Part shown: in pieces, positions 34,829 to 46,332 of the stretch
How the letters are laid out: the number at the start of each line of letters is the position of its first letter
Numbering within the stretch: position 1 is the first letter of the stretch
Source of the DNA: Biscogniauxia marginata
Taxonomy: Eukaryota; Ascomycota; Sordariomycetes; Xylariales; Xylariaceae
Direction: 5' to 3'
DNA: 64,000 bases
Assembly (NCBI GenBank): GCA_022695795.1
Contig: MU404088.1
Span: 62,001 to 126,000 of the forward strand
Program-made: the position numbers and the translations under genes
The notes under the pieces: model-generated
What the model was told of the DNA's origin: nothing
Database searches by the model: none
Seen by the model: the letters and a program-made list of their open reading frames with translations, nothing else

Positions 34829-36928
34829 CGCGGCTACATGGGGTTTCGAATGTAGATATCGGGACGGTGAATCACTAGGCCGACGTTGCCATGCGCTTCA
34901 CGATATTGAGACAAGGCCTTTTCGACAAATAGAATGTATTTTTGTTTAAAACCCGAGCTCTCCGTCTCTCTTCGATGGCTAGGTGTGAAGAGAATCAAAA
35001 CCGAGCTGAAGGTTACAGCAAGGGTCGCACCGGGGCGGCGGTAGTTGGTCTCGAGAAACGAGATCGAGGTTAAAAGATAGTGGGACAGGTGCTGGTGCTT
35101 GAAAATGTAGGGCGCCTATGGATGGACAGTGCTTCATCGACCATCGGGCGGCTGCATCTGGTGTCTAGAATCTGCTAGATGCCCCTCAAGTTGGTGTCGG
35201 CGTATAGTGGGCGACCGGCATGAGGGACGATGTGGATGGAGCGATACCTGGGGATTAGGGAATGACAGGTTCGAATGAATGTTGACAGTGCGCACCGCGG
35301 GGGTTGGCGATAAGTGTGGATCTGAAAGGTATGTGAGTGTGAGTGCGAGTGTGCGGGTGCGTGTCACTGTGTTGTCGCTTGATCTTGGAAGAAGATTTGG
35401 TTGATTGCGGGACGGAGAGCAGAAACGAATGAAGTCGAGTTGAGGGCGATTTTAACAAGTTTGAGGTTAGCACCAAGCTAAAGTGCGTAGTTAGCCCGGT
35501 ACCGTTACGTGTAAATCACCGTCCCTATACCGTTCTGTCCATAAGGTTACCGGTACTTGGTAACTTTAGTGTCTTCAAATTTGTGCGCATCCCCGTATCA
35601 GACGTTCTAATAATTGATTTAGTGTATGTAAGCTCGTCTGAATAACCCCACGCCCGGGCGATCAATACATCTAGGCCTATCGGCCTTATCCCTAGCTTGC
35701 CCCGGAGATGAGATGGCCACACGATAGGAGGAGAAGAAGAAAAACTGGTATTAAAAAGACAGAGAGTCCTGGGCCGGATCGACACGAATAGAGCTGTAGA
35801 GGTACTTTGATTAAAGGAAATGGCGCTAGTAGTTGCGCCCAATAACATATCGTCTACGTCTGTATGGGTCCGCCAAAAACGGGATTTCTCTTCTTTTCAG
35901 GCATGGAGAGGGAAGGATCCCTGGAGAAAACGGAGTGCGGGGCAGGGTACGTACCTAGTTAGTTCACGATGGCATTGTCGCAAAACGCATGACACCTGCC
36001 GACTTTTGCATCGAGTTCAGGTTGTGACAGCACCATCATCTGCCATTCCCGCCTTGTACCTACCTACCTTATCGTGCTATATTTCCGCCGGGTTAATTCC
36101 ATCCTCGTCTATATCTTCCCTCCGTTGGTGTATTGATACGAAGGCACTTGCCCAGAAAAGGGTTTAAACCATGTACTGTGTAGCATGAGGATGTTAATAA
36201 TACATTACTAGGTGCATATCCTTGTATGAATATCTTCCACTTCGAACTTTTTAGACTTTACGCTCTAGGCGGCGTTAGGCCAGCTCTTCGCTCTTTTCGC
36301 CTTACCAACTACCCGGGTTCATACGTAATTGTCGCATGGGAGTGGGGTGCCATTACGTCTTTCCTCCCCTAGCCGGCCCCCCTTGGACCTATACAAAGTG
36401 CAGCACAGCTCCGCCCTTCACGTGGAGTTCAGAAGCCAGCCCGGCCAGGTATGCAAGATAGCATCAGCAACGCCGCTGATCACTGTCCCCGGGTGTGACT
36501 GTTGACCTCATATGCTACGGAGATGCGCCCAGCTTATACAATATCCATTGTACATACCGGCAGCAAATAGGTGGAGCGCAACTACCTAGTCCCCATATTG
36601 GTCAAAGTCTCAGCTCGCGTTTTCACTATCTTAACAAGAAAGGACCGTCTCAAGTGTACAGGCACTAGATCTAGGCCTAAGAGACTTACTCGTCGGTTAC
36701 TTGGCTGCAGGAGATATATGCACGGCTATGTGCTTTGTATGCATGATAAGAGCCAACTTCACATTAAGCCGAGTGCGCTTTGTGTAGAGTCTCATCGCGT
36801 TTACTTATACCAGCTCGTATCATTCATATCTCAATCATCAATCATATCAATATGCCGCTAACCGGCTAACCTAGATTTTATCGTTGCTATCCGGCTCAAG
36901 AGGCCTGTGGAGACTCTTCGACCTTCCC
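34829..36928. other. WC-1 promoter/leader and intergenic
   Basis: The first ~650 bases upstream of WC-1 are open-leader-like, with CA-rich repeats (about 35330-35370), and probably form its long 5' UTR. The rest up to the formamidase 3' end shows no supported gene. Confidence 0.5.
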
Positions 36929-38616
36929 CTACACATTTGTCTTGTATGTCATGCCTCCACCGAAGCTATGCTCGCTATTCTGACCGCCAGCAGTGACCTT
37001 GCCTTCAGTTACTCCCGTCTCGAACGCACAGGAACCCATGTCTAATGCTTTCACTGACCCTGCTGACGGCGAGACGTCGAAGTCGAAGATGTCCATCGGC
37101 AAGCCCAACGTGGTACACGCATTAGGTATGTCGACAATGCCGGCTACGTGGCCCTGGATCGGAGCACAAGACATCAGTAGATAAATTTGGTAGTCGTTGT
37201 ACCCGAAGCGGCGGAGATACTCGATGCAGCCTGCTCTCGTCAGTTGAAAATTTCGTGCAATTTCTGGTTGTTAGGGCATTACAAGGTATACTCACGTAGG
37301 ATAGTTTGCCTATAAGCAACCGTCACGTCCATGTAATGTTGTTTGCCGTGTTGGTCAACTGAGAAGCCTTCGAAGTAGATATGCCGGCCCGGTCCGAACT
37401 GTGGCTCCACCGGGCCCGGGATGTAGATCGGGGACTTGAGACCCAGATCCTCCATCCCGTTTTTGACTACCTTGAAATTGCAGGTGATGACGCCCGCCAT
37501 CTCGATAGCGCCACAGAAGGAAATTTCTCCGTCTCCCTCTGCTAGTCATGAGAATACTACTCTCCGGAAAGGGGGTGGGAGGTGCAGTTCAGACTCACGA
37601 GAAAAGTGTAGATCGCCAACGCTAAACTTGGCTCCGGGTACATGAACGGGTAGGTAGACCTTGGACCCGCGGCTGAGGTTCTTGATGTCGCAGTTACCTC
37701 CGTGTTCGGGTCGTCCAGGGACCGTCCTTGCGCCCTTCCTGCCAACCTTCTCCGTGAGAGTCGCGTCTGCAGCTCCAGCGTGAACGCTTTTTGGCTCTGG
37801 CGGCAGAGCTACCTGTCTTTCGAGCTTATTAGCCGATATCAATTCGGCCTCTCGCCTGTTCCAGGTCTCTAGGACCTCTGCGGACGGTGCACAACCGAGG
37901 ATCCCGGGGTGGATGAGGCCCGCAAACTTGACATGTGGAATGTGGCGCGAGGTGCACTTCAGACATTTTCAGATCAGCGAATACCGCGTTGAGAGGAGAA
38001 TCGGGGTAGGGAATTGCGTGTATTTACGTACGAATATCCCCTCAAAGTCCCAGATAGCCTTAGCAGCAGACGGGTAGATCTCATCGAGGAAGCCCCCACC
38101 ATTCGACTTGTCGAAGACACCAGTAAACCCCCAAGGCTGGTCTTCGAACGGTTGGACATCCATGATCTCGACCAGCAGAAGATCCCCCGGCTGTGCGCCT
38201 TCGACCTCAAAGGGGCCTGTGAGATAGTGGATACGCGTCAAGTCAACGTTGCGGATGTCATCGGCACTGTCATTGTTTCCGATCTGGCCACCAGTCCTGA
38301 AATACCTCAGTTCACCTTACGGACCAATGTCGACCGTGGGGGGTAAACTCACCAGTCAACACACTCAATCTTCACAGTTTCGCCATCCTTGATCGTGCCA
38401 GCGAAGGGAACTGAACAAGTTAGTGAAATTTGAATTCCCCAAGATCAGTCTAGGTCAGAGATTTACTGTCTGGATGCCAGCGATTCTGAGAGGACTTTGG
38501 TCAATGATTTGCCTACTAACTGTCCGTTCAATTAAACCTACATGAATATTACTCTGCTCCCACGCAGGCTTATCGAGACTAACTTTCCCAACAGTGCGAA
38601 GTCCGGTTTTCCCCAT
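36929..38616 (-). CDS. fmdS: Formamidase/acetamidase (FmdA/AmdA family)
   Basis: Seven exons on the minus strand: 38616-38542, 38485-38467 (19-nt microexon), 38410-38353, 38296-38032, 37956-37599, 37538-37296, and about 37230-36929. Together these give 439 aa with all phases consistent. Introns are 56, 56, 56, 75, 60 and about 65 nt. The last acceptor has two in-frame options three bases apart. Family landmarks appear in order: 'KVSLDKPAWEQSNIHNRWHPD', 'IECVDWTGGQIGNNDSADD', 'PGDLLLVEIMDV', 'DQPWGFTGVF', 'NGGGFLDE', 'TSRHIPHVKFAGLIHPG', 'GAKFSVGDLHFSQGDGEISFCGAIEMAG' (over two exons) and 'SCAPIQGHVAGIVDIPNACTTLGLPMDIFDFDV'. It hydrolyses formamide (or acetamide) to ammonia and the acid in the cytosol, in nitrogen scavenging. 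Confidence 0.95.
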
Positions 38617-39288
38617 GGCCGATACTAGTTGATTGACTAGTATCTACGATTGAAAACGCGTGGTGTTACGCTTCCTTGCGTAAGCTACAGCCGGTGATGG
38701 TTGTAGCTAAGTAACTCTAGTTACAAGAAATTAACCCAGACAAGTTTCCCTCAAGGCGCGGATCAAGCGAAGGGGGGGTTATATACCTTCACGTGAACCT
38801 TCTAACAATCTACTTGACCCCGCATGATACTTGCAAGAGACGTCATGTTGAATGTCTAGCCCATGTGTCTTTAGAATGGGCGCTTATAGTCCTGCATAGA
38901 GGGCAGGGGATTGGCACAACTAGAGGTTGCCGAGAACGTCTTATCAGCCTTCAACTAAGTCACCCCCGCGTACAGATCGGTATCAGCTTCTACACGCCGA
39001 GCTTTGAGCTGCAGAAGTAGTATGCAATGTTTGTATGCCACGAACTGATAAGAGTACCTACTCCGCATCTGGGGTCCATGGAACTTAATCTGTAATCTGA
39101 TTCTCTTGGATATGGAACGTCAGCCTAATGTGGGTCGGTATTGAAATAAAAGTAGAAATTATATTCATGAGGTTACTGTCTACTTCCTATCAAGCAAACC
39201 GAGACTTGGAGCTGCAGTAGGGTTCAATCTATTATAGAAGCCATGTACCCCTTATCCGGCGCGAATTCCGTGCTGATTACGACTCACT
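38617..39288. other. Intergenic between formamidase and UsgS
   Basis: About 670 bases holding the formamidase promoter and the UsgS 3' UTR. No gene or clear regulatory motif was recognised. Confidence 0.5.
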
Positions 39289-40653
39289 TTAGAGGCTCTT
39301 TCGATCTTCCTGCTTTACCGCCTCGTCATATGACGGTGGGTGACGACTGGGTATAGCATCCAGATTTGCAAGGGAGAGGCTAAGGAACTCGTGCTTATTT
39401 CTCCAGACCTGCTGGCTGGCAGTGAATTGCTCTATTTGCGAAGGAGAGGACTTAGGCGGTGGTGGTGGTGGGGGGTCTGTGATCTTGGTGATGAGATACG
39501 CCGTAGATGCCTCGGCGATGCCGTATACCAACACCCCAATCAGAGGAATCCGCAGGATAGTATAAAAGCTAATTGCAAAGCCAAAAAGGAGACCTTCACG
39601 GCTTCGGAACCATTTCCGTTTTTGGTCCTTAGTTAGGTGGATGCGCGCAAAGTAAGGCTCGAGCAGCTCTCGCATTAAGCTTCGGGATGCGAAGTATGTC
39701 TGGAGGAAAATGATGAGGTAGCGTTTCGGGAGGAAGACTCCAGTGCTAAAGATGACAGCGGCAGGACCCAACCCAACAGCTTTGTGGAAGGTATAGAAAC
39801 TCGCGGCTGGGAGAACCAGTCGGCCGATATAAGGGACATATGACAGAGCGAAGACGGCCAGGGATATCAGACCCTTTCGAGCAAACCGCCATAGAAACAT
39901 GCTGATTGCCTCGGCAGTGCTGGTTGAGTGCGTGCTTCCGTCTTTCTGCTTGTACTGGTGAAGGTTCGGGTAGTACATATCCCGAAGGGTGTCAGGATCC
40001 TCATCTTTGTGTTTTTGCACATATGTCATATCCACCCAGCGCAACGAGTCCATGAACCTACAAAGAAGGTTAGAAGGCTAGACCGGTGGTTCTGCTTACA
40101 GATACTATATGACTTACATATTGTCCAGTGTTGGTGTGATATACCGCATGAGCGTCATAAGAAATAGGGGAATCTGAAGAACATGGTTGGCGATCAGGTC
40201 AAGGCCGTTGACCAAGCTGTCATCCCATGTGGCTTGATCGAGGTTGAATATCAAAGACAGGATGCTAAGAAGGACTTTGATGCCAATAATCTAAGACAAA
40301 GGTAACGGTCAGTGAGATTCGGATCGGGGTGGCATGCCGTAAACGTACCGGGATGGCGATGGCAAGACGAATGGCGATACCTGCAAGAACAGCAGCGGCA
40401 GCTTGCTTATAGTGCGCGTTTGTAAATATTGCAGGGTTCTGCAATGCTCTATGGGCTATATTGGGCCTTGTTAACTGGCAAAGCCATACAGAGGGGACAT
40501 TGAAACATGAAGTGGGCAAAGCAGACGAATAAACGTACCACCGACGAATGTTAGCTGAGCACCGCGTAGAATAGCATTGAAATCGAAATGTGACAAGTCG
40601 AAGACTTTTCTCAGCTGTTGCTTGTCGAGTGTAGGAACTTTTGTTTCGGCCAT
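39289..40653 (-). CDS. usgS: UsgS-type fungal multi-pass membrane protein
   Basis: Four exons on the minus strand: 40653-40539, 40455-40349, 40290-40118 and 40057-39289. Introns are 83, 58 and 60 nt, and the product is 387 aa. Landmarks are 'FDFNAILRGAQLTFVGAHRALQNPAIF', 'WDDSLVNGLDLI', 'LMRYITPTLDNMFMDSLRWVDMTYVQKH', 'LPAASFYTFHKAVG', 'FLPKRYLIIFLQTYF', 'LMRELLEPYFARI' and 'IAEASTAYLITKITDPPPPPPP'. These match what is annotated in Aspergillus as transmembrane protein UsgS. Four or five hydrophobic helices are followed by a proline-rich cytosolic tail ending PPSYDEAVKQEDRKSL; the PPSY motif could recruit a Nedd4/Rsp5 ubiquitin ligase. The molecular function of the family is unknown to me. It diverges from INP1. 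Confidence 0.88.
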
Positions 40654-41281
40654 GGTGACTGTTGAGAGGCTCTTTTGGAGCACATCGACGGCGAGATGGG
40701 AAGTAGATGCAAGAGGAACGGACCCAGAGCCCTTGCTGACGACATACAAGTTCGTTATGCAATTAGGCATATATACTGGCTAAAGACAATTCCACTGCTC
40801 AAGGTATGAATACCCCGCTAGCAGACTGCTACCCGTAATGTTAATGGACGATCCGGGATCCACCGAGTGGAGACCTGTATTATAGGAACGTTGCTGCCGG
40901 GCGCCAATCCCTCCCCATCGTCATCTCTCATGCATCCCGTTCAGGCCCGTTCGAGTTCTTCCAGCCAACCACCACAAACCCATTGCCATAGCTCTGCATC
41001 ACCAATCAAAAGCCCTCACCCTGTACGAGATAGGAGGCCGGATTCACGTCGTGTTGAACTCGGCGCTCGCCCAAGACATCTGAGGAGCGCCTTCATTGAG
41101 ATGTCTTGATCCTCTTACCGCATCGCTTGGACGTTGACCACGGCCATTCTATCTTCCATTCTTGGCCAAAATCTCGTCTCCGAAGCTCGCCATGGTCCAA
41201 GAGACAATACCTGCACCCCTTTCGGGACTCTGATCCATCTCGACTGTCAATTCACACCTTGCCCACGCTCGATCCGACACT
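40654..41281. promoter_or_regulatory. Shared divergent promoter of usgS and INP1
   Basis: Only 628 bases separate the two ATGs, which face away from each other, so both promoters and leaders must lie here. The INP1 side is C/T-rich like a 5' UTR. No TATA box was seen for either gene. Confidence 0.5.
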
Positions 41282-43708
41282 ATGGACGACAGTAAGCTTA
41301 CGACGAACAAACCGGAGATGTCTGACCCTCGCCGGGTCGTTACCGCACCGCTCTCACGCTCACCTTCTGACCAGACCCCCGTGTCGACTGCCGCCGCATC
41401 CTCTACATCCGACGAACTAGTCGAGACCCTTTATAACCACCCATCAGTTAAGATCATCGCCTTCACTTCGAGTCAGCGCGGTTCTCTGATTACTTTGCCT
41501 GTCTCTTCAGATGAGATTCGGCCGGGTAGTTTGTCAGCCTCATCGCGGCTTGAGAGGACCATTGCTGTTGGTATGTATATTTTCATATTCGCTTGTCTTC
41601 CGAACTCTGCTGACCTGTCTCCTGAAGGTGCCTTTCGGATCTACCGTGCCCCTGGTTCTGTGGCCTTCCTTAGTTGCGGCTCCGCTTTGCAACCTATACT
41701 GCCCAAGAGCCAGTGCTGGTGTATCGAAGAGGATAACAGCCGATTCGTTCTACAAATACGACGACCGCAATACTGGAGGATCGAGGTACCCGTTTCCGAG
41801 CCTGACGATGCGCAGCGTGCCCTGGTGCTAAGAGATGTTTTCGATAACATTCTACTCTTTGAAAAAACTGAGTGTCCGTTTCAAAGGAATTTCACTGTTG
41901 AACTACCTGAGCCACCCAAAACGCCGGTAAAGAAGAAGGCATGGTCGCCAATAGGCAAGAATCTGCTCTCGTCACCCTTCCAAACCGATTTGTCTTCGTC
42001 CTCGCCGCCACCACGGCCTATCTTTAGAGAGAGGAGAGCGACGATTGGTGAGAGGGAGATTCCGACTCCTAGGGCCGTAATCTTCCCGGACGATGGGGAA
42101 CAAAAGGAGTCCGGCCAGACTGCAGTACATGATACCGTATTCTCGCCCTCTATCAAGGACTCGCCAAGAGCTATCTCAACCGAGGCTATTTCAAGTATTG
42201 CTCAGTTGCATAATTCTAGAATAAGAGGCCCCCGAGCATCTAGAGCTGCATCGGTCGATCATTCTCGAACGCCTCTTGATTTGAAACACATGAGTGTCGG
42301 TGGAAGATTGAAAACATACGATTTTTTACGCGACAGCCCCTGTTTCGAGTCCCCAGTACATTCTTCCAAAGGGTCTACGGAGAACTCCGTAGTCTCGAAA
42401 GGTGAACCACACACCGACGATAACGATATTTCATTTGTAAAGGACGCGAGGTCGGCTCGCTCGAGCAACCTAAAGCCAAGTAAGATATTAGATGGAGGAG
42501 CGGAAGCCCCTTATCTCCCCACAGACGACACCAGCGCAATTTCGCATTCCCTTGTCTCTTCGAACGTCATCTCAGAACAGGATTCTGATACGTTGCATAC
42601 TACCAATTCCGACCTTCCAAAGGATGGAGCGTCAGGTGATCATAAAGATGATGGGCCATCGTCATTCGAAGGGTCCGGTTACGTTGCCCCTGTGAACCTT
42701 ACAAGGAAGAGAATGAGTCGTATGCTAGCTGGCCGTGCCTTTGCTCCCGCCCGGCAACTCAGTTTGAATACTATAACCTCTTCAAAGTCCAAAGAGCCGG
42801 TGACGAAGCGGTTTTCAGCACCACCGCGGCCTCCTATATTAGATACGACTGCCTCTGCTGATAGTTCGACCGATTCTTTCCACAGCGCGCAGTCCAGCGC
42901 GCAGTCCAGTGCGCAGGCTAATGAACAGTCTGGCGCACAGTCGTGGCATTCACCTATCACACCACTTCCCCCATCGCCGCCATACTCTCGTCCCGTTACT
43001 CCGCCTCCGGCGAAGTTTCCATACCCTCACGAGAATATCGTCATCCCAGAGTCTCTATCACATAAAAGGGACTCCTCAAACTGCAGTTCCACACCGGGGA
43101 CGGTTGTCCCCAGCCCGGCAGGAGCCACAACCTCATCTGATGAGACTGCATCGCCAGTTCCCCGCTCTCCTGACTCGGTCGATGACCGTCATATAAGTTT
43201 CGCTTCTGTTGACGGCGTGTTGAAGTCACCTCTGCCATCTGCGCTAGAGGAGAGGCCGCAAATTCGACACCGACCGCGGAATAGCATATCAATACATCGA
43301 CGAGGTCTGTCCCCATTACCGCCTGCCGCAAACCTCTTCACCCCGCCAAGCCGACAGAGTCCTCAGGGCCGTTTCGACGCCGTTCGTAGGTTGCCAGGGT
43401 CTATCGTGCAAAAGACGGTAGAAATGCTTCTAAGGCCGCCAAGCCACCTGGTCAAGCTAATGCTGAAAGTGGCCGCTAGGATCGCCGCGGGCGAATGGCG
43501 AGGTCTCGTATTCGGCTTCGGCGAGGCCGGAGAGCATATCCCTGTCGAATGGGACTACTCTGATGATGAGTTCAGCAGCTGGGGCGACGATGATGAATAT
43601 GCCATGGCGGACTACGGACGTAGAAATAGCGACGGCGTTCCGCATAGGAATAGCCACGCCCGGCGGCGCTCGTCCATGTTTGACGACCGCAGCTGGGAAG
43701 TGGATTAA
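41282..43708 (+). CDS. INP1: Inheritance of peroxisomes protein 1 (Inp1)
   Basis: The reading frame is open from 41282 to 43708, but it contains a 57-nt intron at 41571-41627 (GTATGT donor, CTGAC branch, CTGAAG acceptor) whose length is a multiple of three and which has no stop. The spliced product is 789 aa. The N-terminal folded region (about 45-220) has the Inp1 family pattern: 'ETLYNHPSVKIIAFTSS', 'VGAFRIYRAPGSVAFLSCGSALQPILPKSQCWCIEEDNSRFVLQIRRPQYWRIEV'. The rest is Ser/Pro-rich and disordered, with three close SAQSS repeats near 42890-42920. A second conserved segment lies near the C terminus ('PSHLVKLMLKVAARIAAGEWRGLVFGFGEAGEHIPVEWDYSDDE'). Inp1 tethers peroxisomes to the mother-cell cortex through Pex3. 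Confidence 0.88.
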   Translation: MDDSKLTTNKPEMSDPRRVVTAPLSRSPSDQTPVSTAAASSTSDELVETLYNHPSVKIIAFTSSQRGSLITLPVSSDEIRPGSLSASSRLERTIAVGMYIFIFACLPNSADLSPEGAFRIYRAPGSVAFLSCGSALQPILPKSQCWCIEEDNSRFVLQIRRPQYWRIEVPVSEPDDAQRALVLRDVFDNILLFEKTECPFQRNFTVELPEPPKTPVKKKAWSPIGKNLLSSPFQTDLSSSSPPPRPIFRERRATIGEREIPTPRAVIFPDDGEQKESGQTAVHDTVFSPSIKDSPRAISTEAISSIAQLHNSRIRGPRASRAASVDHSRTPLDLKHMSVGGRLKTYDFLRDSPCFESPVHSSKGSTENSVVSKGEPHTDDNDISFVKDARSARSSNLKPSKILDGGAEAPYLPTDDTSAISHSLVSSNVISEQDSDTLHTTNSDLPKDGASGDHKDDGPSSFEGSGYVAPVNLTRKRMSRMLAGRAFAPARQLSLNTITSSKSKEPVTKRFSAPPRPPILDTTASADSSTDSFHSAQSSAQSSAQANEQSGAQSWHSPITPLPPSPPYSRPVTPPPAKFPYPHENIVIPESLSHKRDSSNCSSTPGTVVPSPAGATTSSDETASPVPRSPDSVDDRHISFASVDGVLKSPLPSALEERPQIRHRPRNSISIHRRGLSPLPPAANLFTPPSRQSPQGRFDAVRRLPGSIVQKTVEMLLRPPSHLVKLMLKVAARIAAGEWRGLVFGFGEAGEHIPVEWDYSDDEFSSWGDDDEYAMADYGRRNSDGVPHRNSHARRRSSMFDDRSWEVD

Positions 43709-45261
43709 AAGAATATCGTGAACCGGGCACAGACTTGTATTACTAAGATTTCTAATGAAATGCAATGGCAACGCATGGCGCGGGGTTTGGGGATTTGGGA
43801 GTTGTTGGGAGCTTGGGTTCAAAATTAAATGGTATTGTCGTCGTCGTCTGGGGAGAGAGAGTTGGATAAAGAAGCGATAATGTGGCTGTTTTTCATCTTC
43901 TCTTCTCTCTCTTTATCTCATCGGAAAATTTAGTTGTGAGGAACCATAGCTGGGGGTTTGGGAGGTCTCATGTCTGTACTATATATATATCCGCCAGACG
44001 GGGTTTTTTTTCCCTTTTTCCCTCCTTTTTTTTTGTTGTTAACCTTTTTACGGCCACCTTACTCTTGGTAGAAGCTGATAACTACATAATAATAGAAAGA
44101 AACAAAAAGCATATAAAATAAGTAAAAACTACATGAATCAGCTCTCTGTTTATTTGGGGGGCGGGCGGGCGGCCGGCCGGCCGGCGAGGGCGCCACCCGC
44201 CGGGGTGGTGTGGAGGGCGGAGGAGTGGTGAGTGTANNNNNNNNNNATAAAAAATTTATAAAATATAAATAATATATTAAAAAATATAATAAAATAAAAT
44301 CAAATTCTTTTTTTTTTTTTACCCCCCCCCCCCCCCCCCCCCCTTTTCGGGTTTAAACCCCACGGGTTTTGTGATATATGGGTTTATCGTGAGGTAGTGG
44401 AGGCTCTCGCTCAATGTCTTGACTTCTACGTAGAAGGGGTTCGGGGGATTGTTTACTAGGTGGCCTTGAAGAAATATATAGTGAGAAGGGACGGAACGGG
44501 ATGGGATGGGATGGGATGGGGACAGGGTTTTGTAGGTAGGTAGGGGATGTCGTGACACGGCCGGGGGGCGTCTACCCAAGTACCGTCGTGCGAAGAGTCG
44601 TACAACGGATACTCGTACTCGTACACTTACGCGAGGGGACAAGACTAGAACGGCGCAGGGGAACCCTCCCTCTTTATCGTCGAACCACGACGTACTACCT
44701 GAACGCACACTCGGGCCGGCATTATGTTAACTATCCCAGCTTGCTTTCTTCCCACTGCCTTCTAGAGAGAGAGAGTGTGTGTGTGTGCCTACCCTCCCCC
44801 CTATTTCCCCTCATCTCCCCTCCCTCTTACCACTTTTCCTTTTTAAGTGTATATGTACATAACATACATAAGGTATATATATTTCCGTTCTTTGCCGGCA
44901 GCACGTTGATCGGAGGGGTTGACGGTTGACTACAAAAAACCTTTTCTCTCGATACTATGGCACATTAAATTCTCGCTTTTCTATTCCCAGTTTTATGCTC
45001 TGGGAAACCTACCTACAACACCAAGGCACCTTTAGCGCCCATCCCATCGTGTCTATCTCACCAGTTTCCGCCGGCGGCTGAAGACTCCATTTTACAGACT
45101 ATACTTCTCTTCGGGCCCGCGCCCACGCCCGCCCGAGTGAGAATCCTGCGACGGACACACCGGTTGCCATCTATACTTGATTCAAGATAAACGCTTGTGT
45201 ATTCGGATCCAAAAAAAGAAAATTAAAAAGAAAATACGCGCAAATTATGTGTGTATCTTAA
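43709..45261. other. Intergenic with assembly gap and extreme composition
   Basis: Contents in order: a (GGGC/GGCC)n-rich 65-base block (about 44156-44220), ten Ns (44237-44246), a nearly pure A/T block, a poly-T run (44308-44320), a 22-base poly-C run (44322-44343) and (GGGAT)n near 44500-44519. No gene is supported. Sequence at the gap edges may be unreliable. Confidence 0.6.
44237..44246. other. Assembly gap (10 N)
   Basis: Ten Ns between a GC-rich and an AT-rich low-complexity flank. This is the only gap in the window; its true length is not known from the sequence. Confidence 0.99.
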
Positions 45262-46332
45262 TCATGTGGTATCCGCTATCTCTGAGATCTCCGAGTGGCC
45301 CGTCTCGAGAGAGTGCTTGGCGAGGGCTTTCTGGCCCTGGCCGATCCAGCCGCACTGGTTGCACATGACGACAAAGTCGGACGTATCGGTGTAGTAGTGA
45401 TGCTCGTCCTTGAGCTTGCGGCACAGCTCCTGCGCGCGCGCAAGTACGTGGTCGCTCTCGCCGTCGCCAGCGGGCCAGCGCGTCACATCGAATTCCATGA
45501 CCTCCTGCCCCTCGACGAAGATCTCGGCGATGCGGTCGTAGTGGATGTTGGAGTAGACGAGGATGCAGCGCATGTCATGTTGCCCCTCGCCGTAGCGGAT
45601 CACGCTGCCCGTCTTGACGTCGACGGCGCAAATCTCCAGCCGGAAGATCTCCGAGATGATGCCTAGCTCGATGGCGCCGCCCCAGACGTCGGGTCGAAGC
45701 ATCCGCGCACAGTACTCAGACGGGCTCATCTCCAGCACCACCGCATTGAACTTGCCTGGGTTGGCCCGGATGTGGTCGACTACCATGCGCCGCAGCGTCT
45801 CGGGCGTGTACCCGTCGGGGTATGGTTCGAGGCCGCGGAGGGCACCGCCGACGGCCGTGAACAGACAGCTATTGTCGTCCGGCATGACTCGAAGGACTGC
45901 GTACACGCTGCGTCAGTATTTTAGGAGAATGGTTGCGCCGACTGCTCGCCGGACGTGGAGATAGGTAGACCACGGCGACCACTTACCTAACGAGGAGTTA
46001 TTTTCGGGCATGGGAACGCTGATATTCTGGTCCTTGACGCTCTTGGGGGGTTGACGTGGTGGCGGTGTCGCGGCATTTTCTACAACTTGAGACTCAGTTG
46101 CAAGGGCATTCTCGACTGGTACTACCGTGAGGCTCTCCCTCTGTAGTCCGAGCGACTGCAGCGTGGTGTCGCCTTGATCTGTCCCTAGCGCCCGCGGGGG
46201 CCAGCCGTACTTGACAGTGACGTCAGCGAAGCCTGTGCTTGACTTGAGGGTGTCTAGGAGTTGGGCCACAGTCGCGGCATCGTCGAGCTCGACGGTGCCA
46301 CCTCCCGACGGCGCCTTATATCGGATCTTCAT
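45262..46332 (-). CDS. OTU1: Ubiquitin thioesterase Otu1/Yod1
   Basis: Two exons on the minus strand, 46332-45987 and 45896-45262, with a 90-nt intron (GTAAGT...ACGCAG), giving 326 aa (yeast Otu1 is 301). A ubiquitin-like/UBX-like N-terminal domain (about 1-75, 'MKIRYKAPSGGGTVELDD...', 'LQSLGLQRESLTV') would bind Cdc48/p97. The OTU cysteine-protease domain has MPDDNSCLF with catalytic Cys126 and Asp123, and the catalytic His234 in 'YSNIHYDRI'. A C-terminal C2H2 zinc finger reads 'VMCNQCGWIGQGQKALAKHSLETGH'. This layout is diagnostic. The enzyme trims ubiquitin chains from Cdc48 substrates, for instance in ER-associated degradation. Confidence 0.96.

Noticed and set aside
35255..35476. Frame in the WC-1 upstream region
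   Set aside because: Codes for His/Thr repeats from CA-rich DNA and is better explained as a leader.
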